This document shows positions 43,691-55,550 of a stretch of DNA of 64,000 nt, in pieces (the first letter of the stretch is position 1; each line of letters starts with the position of its first letter). Made by a program: the position numbers and the translations under genes. The stretch spans positions 14,442,407-14,506,406 of the forward strand of contig OZ022242.1 of the NCBI GenBank assembly GCA_963978895.1. The letters are read 5' to 3'. Below the pieces are notes generated by a model. The model was not told the DNA's origin. It was given only the letters and a program-made list of their open reading frames with translations, and did not search any database. Origin of the DNA: Erpobdella octoculata. Lineage: Eukaryota > Annelida > Clitellata > Hirudinida > Erpobdellidae.

Positions 43691-43692
<2 letters not shown>
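43491..43692 (+). mobile_element. SINE/LINE 3'-tail-like insert with A-rich end
   Basis: Begins CAACTCCGCCTCGCTAATTG then CGAGCCAGTCCCAAGCCTGG and ends in a long A-rich run. The CGAGCCAGTCCCAAGCC box is, from memory, a common box in the 3' region of animal retroposons. A diverged copy lies at 45640-45682. ATGT arrays flank both sides, so it either inserted in one array or seeded the second one. Confidence 0.6.
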
Positions 43693-43721
<29 letters not shown>

Positions 43722-43984
43722 TGTATGTATGTATGTATGTATGTATGTATGTATGTATGTATGTATGTATGTATGTATGTATGTATGTATGTATGTATGT
43801 ATGTATGTATGTATGTATGTATGTATGTATGTATGTATGTATGTATGTATGTATGTATGTATGTATGTATGTATGTATGTATGTATGTATGTATGTATGT
43901 ATGTATGTATGTATGTATGTATGTATGTATGTATGTATGTATGTATGTATGTATGTATGTATGTATGTATGTATGTATGTATGC
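43693..43984. repeat. (ATGT)n microsatellite, right part
   Basis: About 73 pure units starting directly after the A-rich tail. Confidence 0.98.
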
Positions 43985-44187
43985 TGAAACTTTCTGCTTA
44001 GCTTTATATTGGATGACAATACATAATTCAATTATAACAAAAAGTTAACTTGAACATCTTTCGTATTTCTAAGTCGAGTGTATTTGAAATAAAAGCTTGT
44101 GTTGAAAAACTCGTTTTACCTTTACTTGTTTGAAAAGTTTGTTTTGGTTGTTGGAAGTAAGCGATGGCCACGATGTCGGTAATAAAC

Positions 44188-44981
44188 AGTGTATCAGCGT
44201 TGGTCCAAAGTTTAGATGTTTTTTGTGCCAAAATACAATCAGCGAAGTAGTGAAATTGTATCCTATTAGTGGTATATTAATACAATGTTGATTCTTTCAC
44301 AGCTGTCTACATCAAAATTTTTATTATTATTTATTACGCAAAAATAAAACAAAACTCTACCCATCCCATTTTCGACATCTTTTTTTGTTACTAATCCTGT
44401 ACTTGCCCTTGCATAATATGATTACATCATTCATCCCCTTACATCCAGTGGTGCATCCAGAAATTCCTGGTAAGAAGATGCATTTCAGAAATTTTTCAAG
44501 TTCTTTTCAAAAACACTGATGACCGGTGAGGGGTAGTCGTAATTATTTTTCAAATATTGTTTTAAAGACTTCCACTTTCTCTTCCCAAAAAATCTACGAT
44601 CATTTTCCAAAAATCTAGATAATATACCCAAAAAATTTCAATTGCTTCTCTGGTGGGGGGATGCATCTTCCCACCCCTCCCTACTTGTACCTACGTATTT
44701 ATAGAGATATTAAAGGTAATGTGTGTGATGTGTGTGAGAGCATTCACTTATCACATCCAAGCCGCAGGAGCAATCTGAACAACATTTGACATGCAATGAG
44801 ACTTCATTGATGAAAGATTTTTAAAAATAAAAAAAATCTGTTATTTATTTGACGCTCCATTGGCAAAAAATAAAAAACTAAGCAAAAAAACCCGGGCAAT
44901 ACCGGGTAACCCTGTCAGTAATCTATAAAATGGTGGAAAAATTCACTCCCCCCTTTGGAAAATGCTGAATTTACGTTCCTG
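44188..44981. mobile_element. Partial copy of the hAT-type element
   Basis: Shares GTGTATCAGCRTTGGTCCAA, the CAGTGGYGSATCCAG block, CCCGGGCAAYAC and the right end GAATTTACGTTCCTG with 37742-38824. The left third is missing and no target duplication is seen, so it is truncated or rearranged. Confidence 0.8.
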
Positions 44982-45089
44982 AGCCAAACCGTCCAGTGTA
45001 AAAATAAAACATATTAAAATAAAACTGGTATTTTTGCAAAATATAATTAGACATTTTGCGTTTTTGATAGATTTTGTTTGGTGGTAAAC

Positions 45090-45216
45090 TTTTTTTTTTT
45101 TTTTGGTTTAATTTGTTTATTGGGATGATGATAAGCAAAAAACAGATCACAAGAAAAAGTACAACAAAATAAACATCACCCAAAAGGAGTCTCCCAAGGG
45201 AATTACTTCCCATCTA
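45090..45216 (-). mobile_element. Very short 5'-truncated LINE copy
   Basis: A 15-base T run (45090-45104) followed by TTTGTTTATTGGGATGATGA and on to CATCTA matches 17049-17172, with only a few differences. It is the last ~110 bases of the LINE 3' UTR plus poly(A), a typical product of aborted reverse transcription. Confidence 0.85.
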
Positions 45217-45289
45217 TATACTTTGGGGAATAAAAATCCACACATTCGAAAGTTTTGTTTTCATCACTTTATACTAAACTGATATCGGC

Positions 45290-45497
45290 GGTGAGGTACT
45301 TTTCCAAAAAAAATCTAAAACCTCATGCACTTTTTCCCTACAAAAAGCTTTTTTCAAAAACCTTATACACTTTTCCCATTCAATAAAGGTGTTGACCAGG
45401 AGGGGTCGTAGTCATAGTTAATTTTTCAAAATAATTCAAAAACTTTTAGCTTTTTTCGGAAAATTCCCCCTCTCCAGCTCTCCTCAAATGACACTCC
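45290..45497 (-). mobile_element. MITE-like fragment, relative of 39.4 and 52.6 kb
   Basis: TTTTCCAAAAAAAATCTAAA and CTCATGCACTTTTTCCCTAC text ending CTCCTCAAATGACACTCC is a diverged reverse copy of the CAGGAGCGTCATTTGGG family. Confidence 0.45.
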
Positions 45498-45499
45498 AA

Positions 45500-46265
45500 A
45501 AGCAATCTGAATATTTCTCAAACTGATCTTCGATCAAATCACCTTGACTTTCACTATAACTCTAGAAGGTATTAGTGTAGCTGATGCAGCAGATCTATTA
45601 CTGATGAGCAGGTCCAAGTATTCAAGTCTACAACTCCACCTCGCTTTATGTGAACCAGTCTCAGATTCGGATAGCGGAACAAGAAAAAATTAACTAAAAT
45701 CAAATTATGATTTTGTAATTTGGTTTAAGAAACCCCGAAATAAAAAAATCATTATAAGCTATATTTAGAAATAAAATCCATGTGGATCGCAGCGCTCAGG
45801 TAGTCTTCGATAAAAGGTAAAAGTTAGCATTAAAGAAATATACCCGATTAATATTAATCATATTGTTCGCATCGTTATGTATATTAACTGTCGAATTTAA
45901 ACATCTATCGCCGATAACAAATTTAAATCCTTTAATTCATTAAAAATTATTTTTTTAGAGTTAAAAAAAATTTTGTGTTTGTATATGAATTTGATTTGTT
46001 TCCTTCTCTCTATCAAAGCATTCTTTATAATGAATTAATGCCGAAGAATTTATCAGGACATTAATCTACATGCGGATCGGTTAATCTTCCTCTAATGATA
46101 TTTAGATCGATGACTCATTCACTACGATTATTTTCATTTCCAAGCTTTTTTTGCATTTGCAAGTTTTTTATTTAATTGCAATAAATGTTTTCACAAAACT
46201 TGGTTTTAACGAAAATAATAAAAATTACGAATTTAAAAGTTTCGTTCGAAAACATATATTTATTT
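45500..46265. other. Unassigned, with a diverged retroposon box
   Basis: 45640-45682 (CAACTCCACCTCGCTTTATG and on) is a diverged copy of the insert at 43491. Nothing else recognised. Confidence 0.45.
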
Positions 46266-46272
46266 ATGTATG

Positions 46273-46304
<32 letters not shown>

Positions 46305-46411
46305 TGTATGTATGTATGTATGTATGTATGTATGTATGTATGTATGTATGTATGTATGTATGTATGTATGTATGTATGTATGTATGTATGTATGTATGTA
46401 TGTATGTATGT

Positions 46412-46451
<40 letters not shown>

Positions 46452-46571
46452 ATGTATGTATGTATGTATGTATGTATGTATGTATGTATGTATGTATGTA
46501 TGTATGTATGTATGTATGTATGTATGTATGTATGTATGTATGTATGTATGTATGTATGTATGCATGCATGC
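46266..46571. repeat. (ATGT)n microsatellite with internal GT run
   Basis: ATGT units are broken by a GT dinucleotide run at 46412-46434 and end in ATGC units at 46561-46571. Confidence 0.98.
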
Positions 46572-46806
46572 ACTTTTATGATTATTTAATTTGTTGCTCA
46601 AATGAATTAAATTCTATGGTAGAAAATTGGCACTGACATATCTTGTTGGATTTGAATGACAATGTTCGAGGTGGTCGTGAAAATCACAAATCATCACCAC
46701 CATCATCATAAACTTTTTACAACGCTTATATTAACTTGCAACGTTGTTTGTTTGTTTGTTTGTAATTTGTTGGTTTGTTATTTCAGCGCAAATGTTGTTT
46801 TTGAAA

Positions 46807-46874
46807 ACACCGCTACTCGTCCGATCAACGAAGTTAAGCAACTTTGAGCTCGGTTAGTACTTCGATGAGTGATA
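46807..46874 (+). repeat. 5S rRNA-derived fragment
   Basis: CTCGTCCGATCAACGAAGTT then AAGCAACTTTGAGCTCGGTT and AGTACTTCGATGAGTGATA follow the middle of animal 5S rRNA (the CTCGTCCGATCACCGAAGTTAAGC region through GTTAGTACTTGGATGGGTGA), with several substitutions. Both rRNA ends are missing, so it is a 5S pseudogene or the head of a 5S-derived SINE, not a working rRNA gene. Confidence 0.85.
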
Positions 46875-46879
46875 TTAAA

Positions 46880-48900
46880 TATATAATTATCCGTTTTTAG
46901 ATTTAAAGAAAATTTAAGCAGTAAAAAATTAAAAATAATAAAACATATAAATCGTATTTAGATTTAAAAAAAACACTAAAAATAAAAAATAATATAAAGT
47001 ATAAAAATAATATTAAAGTGTATACACTTTATATGTTTTTATTAAACATATCTAATTTTATTTTACTTTTTCATCGATAAAGAACAGAACAAATGTTTTT
47101 AAGTCAATCTCGTTTTTTGACATTTAATGCTTTGAAATCAAATGAATTATCAATCAGCAAATCTTAAACTTACTTAAAAAAATAAATATTAATAACTTCA
47201 GCATTTGTTAGAAGAAAACACAAGCAAATTAATTATTACAAATATTGCTTTAAGCAAGACAAAAAGTTGAAACTTGCAGATCGCTTTATGAAACTATTCA
47301 ACCGTTATAGTTTGAATTGCCTCCGGGTTTTCATTGGCGGATCCAGAAATTCTTGATTGGGGAGATGCAGGTACTTCACCTTCAAAATTTTTCACACTTT
47401 CTTTTACCAAAGAAACTTTTATTTTGTCAAAAGTATTTTGAATTGATACTCTGGTAGAGAGATGCATTTCCCCATCACACGGTGGATTCAACTCTGGGGG
47501 TGTTTTCTTTCATCATGTTTGCCCAGTGAGTGACCCTTATAAGAATAGTTTTGTCGACTCATTCGCGAGTTTGTCGACTCTTTCGCGATTTTGTTGACTC
47601 CTTCGCGAGTTTCTTGACTTTCCAAGTTGAGTCGATAAACTGACAAATGTCGACATACCGTCATAGAACCAGGATATCATTATAAGGTGAAGCGTAGTTA
47701 GTAGAAGGATGGAATGGAAACGTATAAGTCATTAATTATACCTGGAGTGGGTTTGTTGAAATAGTCAAGATTATTTTGTAGTTGAGATTACGTAGAAGCT
47801 TTTAATTAACCTTGCTTGTCTGCTATCTGATTTCTGTAGTCTGTTGTCTGTCTTGTAATCAATTTTTAACCCGATTCCCGATTGTCTGAAACTCTCAGCA
47901 AAAACATAAACTAAGTGATATTATCTATCCACAATAAATAAAAAAGAATGACAACACATTTATTATTATCTATCCACAATAAATAAAAATGATTGAAAAC
48001 ACATTTATTAACTATCTACAATAAAAAAAAACTTTTTTTTAAACTTGTCTTGAAAATAGATTTTGATTTACTGATTGTAAAATCGAGATTGTTTTAATGT
48101 GCAAATAATTTTGTTTATTATTTATTGAAATGTTTAAAAATTAAACTAAATAAAAAAACATTTTGGTTGTTTTATTAATAATTTATTCTATCTTATTCAT
48201 TTACAACCACTTAATTACTTTTTTTAAGTAAAAAAAAGTAAGAAAAAAACTAGAACGTTTCGGTATTGGTCAAGGATTAAAGGATCAGGTTGGAGTTTGT
48301 TTTAAGAAAAAGTCAGGATTAAAGATTAAGCGAGTGCTTAGGGTTGGCCTTTCTTATATTACTTAGCACTTATTTTTCCCGTCATCGCCAGGGATTAATG
48401 CAAGAAGATGACATTTAGTTTTTATGATGATGCTGCAACTTTTAATCTTTACTTTACTTTTATTCTTTGTTTCCATGAAATATCGGATTTTTGTGCTTGA
48501 AATTAATCTCGCGTCTTGTATTTACCTATAAAAACTTTCAATGACGACTCTTAATTAGACCAGAGAATTAATTAATGAATGAAGAGATCATTTGGTTGAA
48601 TGCCAATATTGGTGATGAATGGCTGGGTGGGGTGGGTAGTAGGTTATTAACCTAGAGACTGGGTCAATTAATAACTGGTTGGGTAGCTAGGTGAATGATT
48701 GAGTGAATAGTTGGACGATTGAGTTGAAGGCTGGTGGAATATGCTGGTTAGTGATTGAATTGCAGAATTGAGTCAGTAAGTAAATCTGTTTATGAATTAA
48801 TAAGTGAATGAGTGAGTGGTGGCTTAAATATACAAGTTATTGAATTAACTAGCGGATGCATTTTATAAATCAATGCATGGGTGGCGTGGGCTGTTCAATG
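46880..48900. other. AT-rich DNA with transposon scraps
   Basis: 47332-47515 has TTGGCGGATCCAGAAATTC and GATACTCTGGTAGAGAGATG, which match an internal block of the hAT-type element at 38342-38575. 47548-47620 has GTTTTGTCGACTCATTCGCG-like repeats of about 27 bp. 47930-48020 is a 50-bp diverged duplication. 48590-48890 is a degenerate GGTTGAATGA repeat. No gene. Confidence 0.5.
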
Positions 48901-48901
48901 T

Positions 48902-49065
48902 GTAATTAAATAATTATATGAATGTATGATTAAATAATTATATGAATATGTGATTAAATAATTATATGGATATGTGATTAAATAATTATATGAATGTGTG
49001 ATTAAATAATTATATGGATATGTGATTAAATAATTATATGGATGTGTGATTAAATAATTATAGAG
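48902..49065. repeat. 24-bp minisatellite
   Basis: About seven units of GATTAAATAATTATATGAAT plus four bases. On the minus strand the frame reads octapeptides HSYNYLIT without stops. It is a repeat, not a recognised gene. Confidence 0.9.
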
Positions 49066-49580
49066 GTGTGAGTAATTAGAAATAAAATTGAATGGATAAG
49101 CAAAACAATTAATGAATAAATCAGTAACAACAAGAATGTTGATATTACAAACAGTAATAAACATTTTTTTTACTGAAATCTTTGTCATGGCACCAGCATT
49201 AAATATTCTGCTATCTCAAATCAACTTTATGCTTGAACGTTTGTTTTTTAGAATAACTTCAGAATTTATATAAAAAATTCTAAAAATAACTTGTATTTGA
49301 TATATTTTATTATATTGGTGACCTCATTACAATAAGTTTATTTACAGCGTTGTTGCAAGATGTCGGAAAATAATGCAGTGTTGCAATAATGCAATGTTCA
49401 ATCATGTTTGCTAAAACATGAACACCACCCGTGTTTCTTTCAGACGTTTTTTGAACCTTCATTTTTCTTTTCCGATTTAATATTTATTATTTATTTGTCC
49501 ATAGGCCACTGCTCGGGTACGTCCTTCTTTCTTTCAGCCGTCCATTTTTCCTGTGCTTGATTTTCTTCTTCATCAAATCA

Positions 49581-50078
49581 TTCGTTTGTTCGTTCGTTCG
49601 TTCGTTCGTTCGTTCGTTCGTTCGTTCGTTCGTTCGTTCGTTCGTTCGTTCGTTCGTTCGTTCGTTCGTTCGTTCGTTCGTTCGTTCGTTCGTTCGTTCG
49701 TTCGTTCGTTCGTTCGTTCGTTCGTTCGTTCGTTCGTTCGTTCGTTCGTTCGTTCGTTCGTTCGTTCGTTCGTTCGTTCGTTCGTTCGTTCGTTCGTTCG
49801 TTCGTTCGTTCGTTCGTTCGTTCGTTCGTTCGTTCGTTCGTTCGTTCGTTCGTTCGTTCGTTCGTTCGTTCGTTCGTTCGTTCGTTCGTTCGTTCGTTCG
49901 TTCGTTCGTTCGTTCGTTCGTTCGTTCGTTCGTTCGTTCGTTCGTTCGTTCGTTCGTTCGTTCGTTCGTTCGTTCGTTCGTTCGTTCGTTCGTTCGTTCG
50001 TTCGTTCGTTCGTTCGTTCGTTCGTTCGTTCGTTCGTTCGTTCGTTCGTTCGTTCGTTCGTTCGTTCGTTCGTTCGTT
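49581..50078. repeat. (TTCG)n microsatellite, about 500 bp
   Basis: About 124 TTCG units with only one early TTTG variant. Each unit holds a CpG. FVRS-repeat open frames are translations of the array. Confidence 0.98.
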
Positions 50079-50281
50079 TATTATTCTGTCAGTCGATAAA
50101 ATGCCATAATAAAGTACAAGCAGATTTTAAAACAGCATTTTCACGAAGTTTCAACTAAGTTGAGTTTGTTTCATTAATTTCTGATTTAAAATATCTTCAA
50201 AGCAACAACAAAAACAAATCTGAAACCGCATTCTCACGTGGGTGGTCACTTTTCAAATCATCTTCCCGCCACAAAAAATCG

Positions 50282-50325
50282 TTACGTCATCTCGTTTCGA
50301 TGCCACGTGATCAATGACGTCATCA
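50282..50325. promoter_or_regulatory. Cluster of CRE-like and E-box palindromes
   Basis: TTACGTCAT (50282), CACGTG (50304-50309) and the full CRE palindrome TGACGTCA (50315-50322) lie within 45 bp. These match known bZIP and bHLH binding consensus sites. No gene start is recognised next to it, so function is unproven. Confidence 0.2.
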
Positions 50326-50458
50326 AGTCGAGGTGAGGCGAGCGTCAATAACTGCGTTGTCATGGAGATAAACCTGGCTGCTACTCACCTCCATGTTCAT
50401 TCACTCACTCACTCAGTCACTCTATTTTTTTAAAATTACTGACGCACTTAGTCATTTT

Positions 50459-50577
50459 TCATTTTCTCTCTCTCTCTCTCATTTTCTCTCTCTCTCTCTC
50501 ATTTTCTCTCTCTCTCTCTCATTTTCTCTTTCTCTCATTTTCTCTCTCTCTCATTTTCTCTCTCTTTCTCTCTCCCC
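50459..50577. repeat. CT-rich 20-bp minisatellite
   Basis: Three 20-bp units ATTTTCTCTCTCTCTCTCTC followed by shorter diverged units. Confidence 0.92.
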
Positions 50578-51152
50578 TCTTTGTTTCTCTATCTTTTCGT
50601 CTTTTTTCCTTTACCTCCGATTGGATAGGCACTTATTCCTTCCCTACTTTGAATGTATCTGATTCCATGCTAGTTGAATAAATTCGGAGATAATTATTTT
50701 TTAAAAATTACTTTAATACTCTTTAATTTGAAAAAACGTAAAACTGAAAAACATCAAACGTTGTCTTGTGTTTGGTGCGCTAATGTTAGCCTGGAGGTAA
50801 GCATAGACATGAAAATGACACAAATCGTTCGTTGGTGGAAATATAAACGCATGATTACTAAATCACTCAGATTCTGTGATATAAAAAATATAAAGAAATT
50901 TTATATATACACTCTATCACTTATAATATCACAGACATAGCATAAAGCATGTACATATTAGCGGATACAAGATTAGCAAAAGGAGGGGGTCCAAAACGGA
51001 GTGGGTATGATTTTTTTTTTCATTCTCGTGTCGAATTTATAAGTTTTCACATATACTTTTGGTCAATATTTAGTATTTAATCATTAAAAAAGATAATTTT
51101 TGTTAAAGTTTTTTGCAGAATAAAATAGGTAAACTACAGAATAATATACAGC

Positions 51153-51612
51153 TATACAGTGCACAACGCCAATAACGACATCGGTTATAGCGAAATATGC
51201 TTATAACGAATGAATTTGTCGATACGAACAAAAATAGTCTTGAAAGCATTGCATCAACTATGGTTATTATGAAGTTGGTTATATAACAAAATTTCGCTAA
51301 TAACGATTTGTTATTTGCTTCTTTATAACGAAATTTTGTATGAAAATCTGTTTGCACCAAAAATCTACATAACTTTTTAATTTTTTATAATTGGTTTTTA
51401 CTTCTTACGTTATTGTTATTTTAATTAAACAAATCGCAATGACGACCCTGATGAAGAAATGTATCCCATCATCACAATTCCACAACCCAAGGAAACACTT
51501 GATTATCAAGTCTTGATAGCATTCAAACTTTGCGCATGTTCCTACAATGCCAGAGCGTTAGTCTTACTAAGACAACATTGAAAATAACGTTCAGCGCTTG
51601 CTTCTGATGTCA
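51153..51612 (+). mobile_element. Pogo/Tigger-like remnant
   Basis: A terminus-like CAGTGCACAACGCCAATAAC precedes repeated ATAACGA blocks at 51185-51335. A plus frame at about 51437-51586 then reads NDDPDEEMYPIITIPQPKE and YQVLIAFKLC, resembling the acidic C-terminal tail of Tigger transposases. The catalytic DDE region is not visible, so this is a decayed piece. Confidence 0.4.
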
Positions 51613-51830
51613 AAATATCAACAACAAAAAATCAAACACCAAATCTAAACAACACTCGAATAGTTTCTGAGTTTCTTAATATTGACATTAAATGATTACT
51701 AAAGTTTTGTTTTTAAAAAATGTGTTTTTTATCGAGTGGCATAAAGATTGTCTTTACTTTTAATTTGTCCACAAACGAATCGTGGTATGTACTGAATAAA
51801 CATATTTTTGGCAAACTATGGATACAGCGA

Positions 51831-51900
51831 ACTCCGGATATAACAAAGTAAATTTCCTAGATAATGGGACTTCGTAACTTCGTTATGCCATTTGGCAGAA
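51831..51900 (+). mobile_element. Second pogo/Tigger-like terminus
   Basis: CAGCGAACTCCGGATATAAC, then ACTTCGTAACTTCGTTATGC, resembles terminal repeats of the same superfamily, in the same direction as the piece at 51153. A partner end is not found. Confidence 0.35.
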
Positions 51901-52352
51901 ACAAGTTTCCTAGCAACTCCACCCCCTCTATTTTTATAAACTATTTCTTCTGTGCGAAACTGAGTTGAGTCAAAAATCTTTGTATTTTTTATTATTAGAC
52001 TGACGGTTCGTTTCGACATGGTCTGTCATCTTCATAGTCTGTTAACAGAAAGGTAACTCAAACTAGCAATTCAAACAAAAATTTTAAAAAATCCAATATC
52101 GTCAAGTAAAATAGCTCATGAAACAGGTCACTGGAGTAGCAATGGTTTGCATTAACTAAAGTAACGCCAGCACATTTGCAACAAAAAACTGTTAGCCAAC
52201 ACAAAACCATGCAACTGCGGGAGTACTGTATCCCAATGTAAACAACAAGGAAACATGAGCCACAAAAGACCACAAATAGCAACTAGACAACTAAAAGTAA
52301 AAGAACGAAAAGTTAATTCAAAGTTTTCTTTTTCGAAACTCAACTGTACATT

Positions 52353-52580
52353 TTGGGTCTACGACCGCGAATCAACAAGCAATTTGACACCTTTCCGTCA
52401 GTTCTCAGGCTGCTTGGTGGACACACAAAAACTGATCTTCAAAAACCTTACCAGGACAGTAGAGCAGACATAAATTCTGAAAACGATGACGTAGAATTAA
52501 AGTCCGCGTCTGATGAAGAAGGAGATGTGAAAATTGATGATGCACAAGCACCAAACATGTTGTGTTTGATTCTATAATTC
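52353..52580 (+). CDS. Unidentified acidic open frame
   Basis: A 74-codon plus frame ends in an acidic stretch (NSENDDVELKSASDEEGDVK, then IDDAQAP). It lies downstream of pogo/Tigger-like termini and could be a transposase scrap. No domain is recognised and no splice partner is seen. It may be chance. Confidence 0.15.
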
Positions 52581-52639
52581 TTTCATCAAGGATTTTTGGC
52601 TAGGAAATTTTAAATAAATTTGCAAAAAAACAATCGGTC

Positions 52640-52846
52640 ACTTCAGCAATTCTTCGGGGGGAGCCAAACTTTAAAAAAAATCTGCAAAAATTTTCTAAAA
52701 CTCTATACACTTTGTACACTTTCGCCTTCAAAAATAGTTTATGAACGGGGTAGAGTAAATTTTTCCAAAAAATTTGGTAAAACATCCTTCTTATTTATTT
52801 TATATAAAATTATTTTTTCTCCAAAATTCCCCAAATGACGCTCCTG
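52640..52846 (-). mobile_element. MITE-like fragment
   Basis: On the minus strand it starts CAGGAGCGTCATTTGGGG, the same terminus as the element at 39449, and shares TTTTCCAAAAAATTTGG-type body text. No flanking duplication recognised. Confidence 0.5.
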
Positions 52847-52898
52847 AATTGGCATTGTAATCTTGTATTTTAATCTTGCTGAGACTTTTGGAAAACAA

Positions 52899-53455
<557 letters not shown>

Positions 53456-53559
53456 TAATAATATAATAAAGTAACGAAATATAGAATTTTGAACAAAAAT
53501 TATTTCGGCTACCATAACCCCCATCCCCCTTATAAAATCATGTATACGGCCCTGTATAT

Positions 53560-54012
53560 GAATATCTTGTATGCCATCTTGTATATGGATGTGAAAAATA
53601 ATTTGTGTACCTTCTTGCATATTTATATGAATATCTTGTTTATGGATGTGAATAATTCTTATGTCTTCTTGTATATGGATGTGAATAATTTGTATGTCTT
53701 CTTGCATATGCATGTGAATAATTTGTATGTCTTCTTGTACATGGATGTGAATAATTTGTATGTTTTCTTGCATATGCATGTGAATAATTTGTGTCTTCTT
53801 GTATATGGATATGAATAATTTGTATGTCTTCTTGCATATGGGTGTGAATAATTTCTATGTCTTCTTGTACATGGATGTGAATAATTTGTATGTCTTCTTG
53901 CATATGGATGTGAATAATTTGTATGTCTTCTTGCATATGGATGTGAATAATTTGTATGTTTTCTTGTATATGGATGTGAATAATTTGTATGTTTTCTTGT
54001 ATATGGATGTTT
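53560..54012. repeat. 33-bp minisatellite
   Basis: About 13 units of GTGAATAATTTGTATGTCTT plus CTTGCATATGGAT. Both strands keep an open 11-residue repeat (VNNLYVFLHMD and HMQEDIQIIHI). Shifts between units break both into several frames. It is treated as a repeat. Confidence 0.92.
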
Positions 54013-55265
54013 CCCCCCACCTTCAATGTCGTTAAATCTCCAACGTACATCATTTTACGTTCACCTCATAAATCAAACTGCCGGGTGGTTTTGCCAGCTT
54101 GTATACTGCCAGGCAGCTTGGTATTTATCATGGATGTCGTTGATCGTGGTTTTGTATGTATGTCTGTGTATGTGCTGCTCGTGTATAATTAGTAATATTT
54201 TATTAAATTAAAATAATCTATTCGGAAAAAAATTTCATTATTATACATATTTATATAAATTGATTGAAAAATTTCATTATTATACATATTTTATAAATTG
54301 ATCACCACACAAATGTTTAATTATAATTGAAGGCTTATCTCCTGTAATGTACCAGATTGAAGCCATCTTGTAGTGGTTAAGTAGTTAGCCCTGGCGCTGC
54401 TGGCGTCCTAATGTTAAAAGTGATATTATAAGTAATAATATAAGTAATAGTGTTAATAGTGCATCCAGGTTGAAGCCCTCTTCTTCCTTGTAATGTACAA
54501 AGGAGGGCCTACAAAACGTGCCCGCCCCCAGCCACGGACGTGCTTGCCATTGGAAAATCCGTGCTTTCCAAATTATGAATCAGTGCTTTTGTAAATGTAA
54601 GAGTTTGCCTAAGTTGTATGAAATGCTTTTGGAAATGTACTACCAATTACCCCCTCCCCTCTAGGTCATCAGCTAGTTTAGAAGGCAAAAGTGCACAGAG
54701 GTTTAGAAAATTTAAAATCATAAGTATTTCCGTGCTTGCCGTGTTTGGAGTTTTTTCGGCCCTGATACCCAGGTTGAAACACTTTTACATTTTGTAGTGC
54801 ACCCAGGTTGGGTGACGGTCCGCTAAAACAAAGATCCCTATGGCAGAGGCCTTCTTGATCCGGCTGAAGCCTTCTTGTCAGATATCAAATATAAAAACGC
54901 ATCCAACGTTAAATTGAAGAAACGTTTAATTTAAAAAAAAGCCACAGCAATAAAAACGTTATAGCTGGAAAATTATTTATTTGTTAAATGTTTACTGATC
55001 CAATTTTTCATCCGTCTATCCGTTCGTCCTTCATTCACGAGTTCATATCCATCCATGTTTAGTTTCATTTTATTTCAAAAAATACACCAGGCGGTCAATT
55101 CTTCAAGTCGGTTATTTTTAGTTCACAATGTTTTAATTAAATTTTTGTAGCAAGTAAGACAACTGAAATTTTCGTATTTATATTGGCTCAATTTTACTTT
55201 AATAACTTAACGTTTATTTTTAAATAACGATGGAAGTGAAAAAATGCAAAACAATAAAAACGATA
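54013..55265. other. Unassigned stretch
   Basis: CCAGGTTGAAGCCCTCTT-type text recurs at about 54352, 54474, 54770 and 54858, suggesting an old dispersed or tandem repeat. 54374-54400 has a tRNA A-box-like TAGTGGTTAAGTAG without a B-box. No gene seen. Confidence 0.4.
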
Positions 55266-55269
55266 ACGT

Positions 55270-55343
55270 CAATGACGATGATGATGATGATGATGACGAC
55301 GACGACGACGACAACGACGACGACGACGACGATGACGATGACG

Positions 55344-55376
<33 letters not shown>

Positions 55377-55550
55377 ATGATCATGATGATCATGATGATC
55401 ATGATGATCATGATGATCATGATGATCATGATCATGATGATCATTATCATGATCATGATGATGACCATGATGATGATGAAAGTTATGGTGAAGATGATGA
55501 TGGTGGTGATGGGAATGGTTGTAATGATGATGATTGGTGTGATGATAGTG
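55270..55550. repeat. GAT/GAC compound array with ATGATCATG units
   Basis: GAT and GAC triplets lead into repeated GATGATCAT nonamers at about 55345-55455, each carrying the self-complementary ATGATCAT, then degenerate GATGGT text to 55550. Confidence 0.93.

Noticed and set aside
45090..45216. A target-site duplication around the short LINE copy
   Set aside because: Flanks were compared and no convincing direct repeat was found.
49553..50158. FVRS-repeat protein of 201 codons
   Set aside because: Translation of the TTCG array; flanking codons show no recognisable domain.
53489..54053. CRISPR-like or protein-repeat reading of the 33-bp units
   Set aside because: Units are contiguous without unique spacers and the setting is eukaryotic; the peptide frame is broken into several pieces.
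54372..54420. Leu-type tRNA-like segment
   Set aside because: A-box-like text only; no T-arm B-box and no closing stem.
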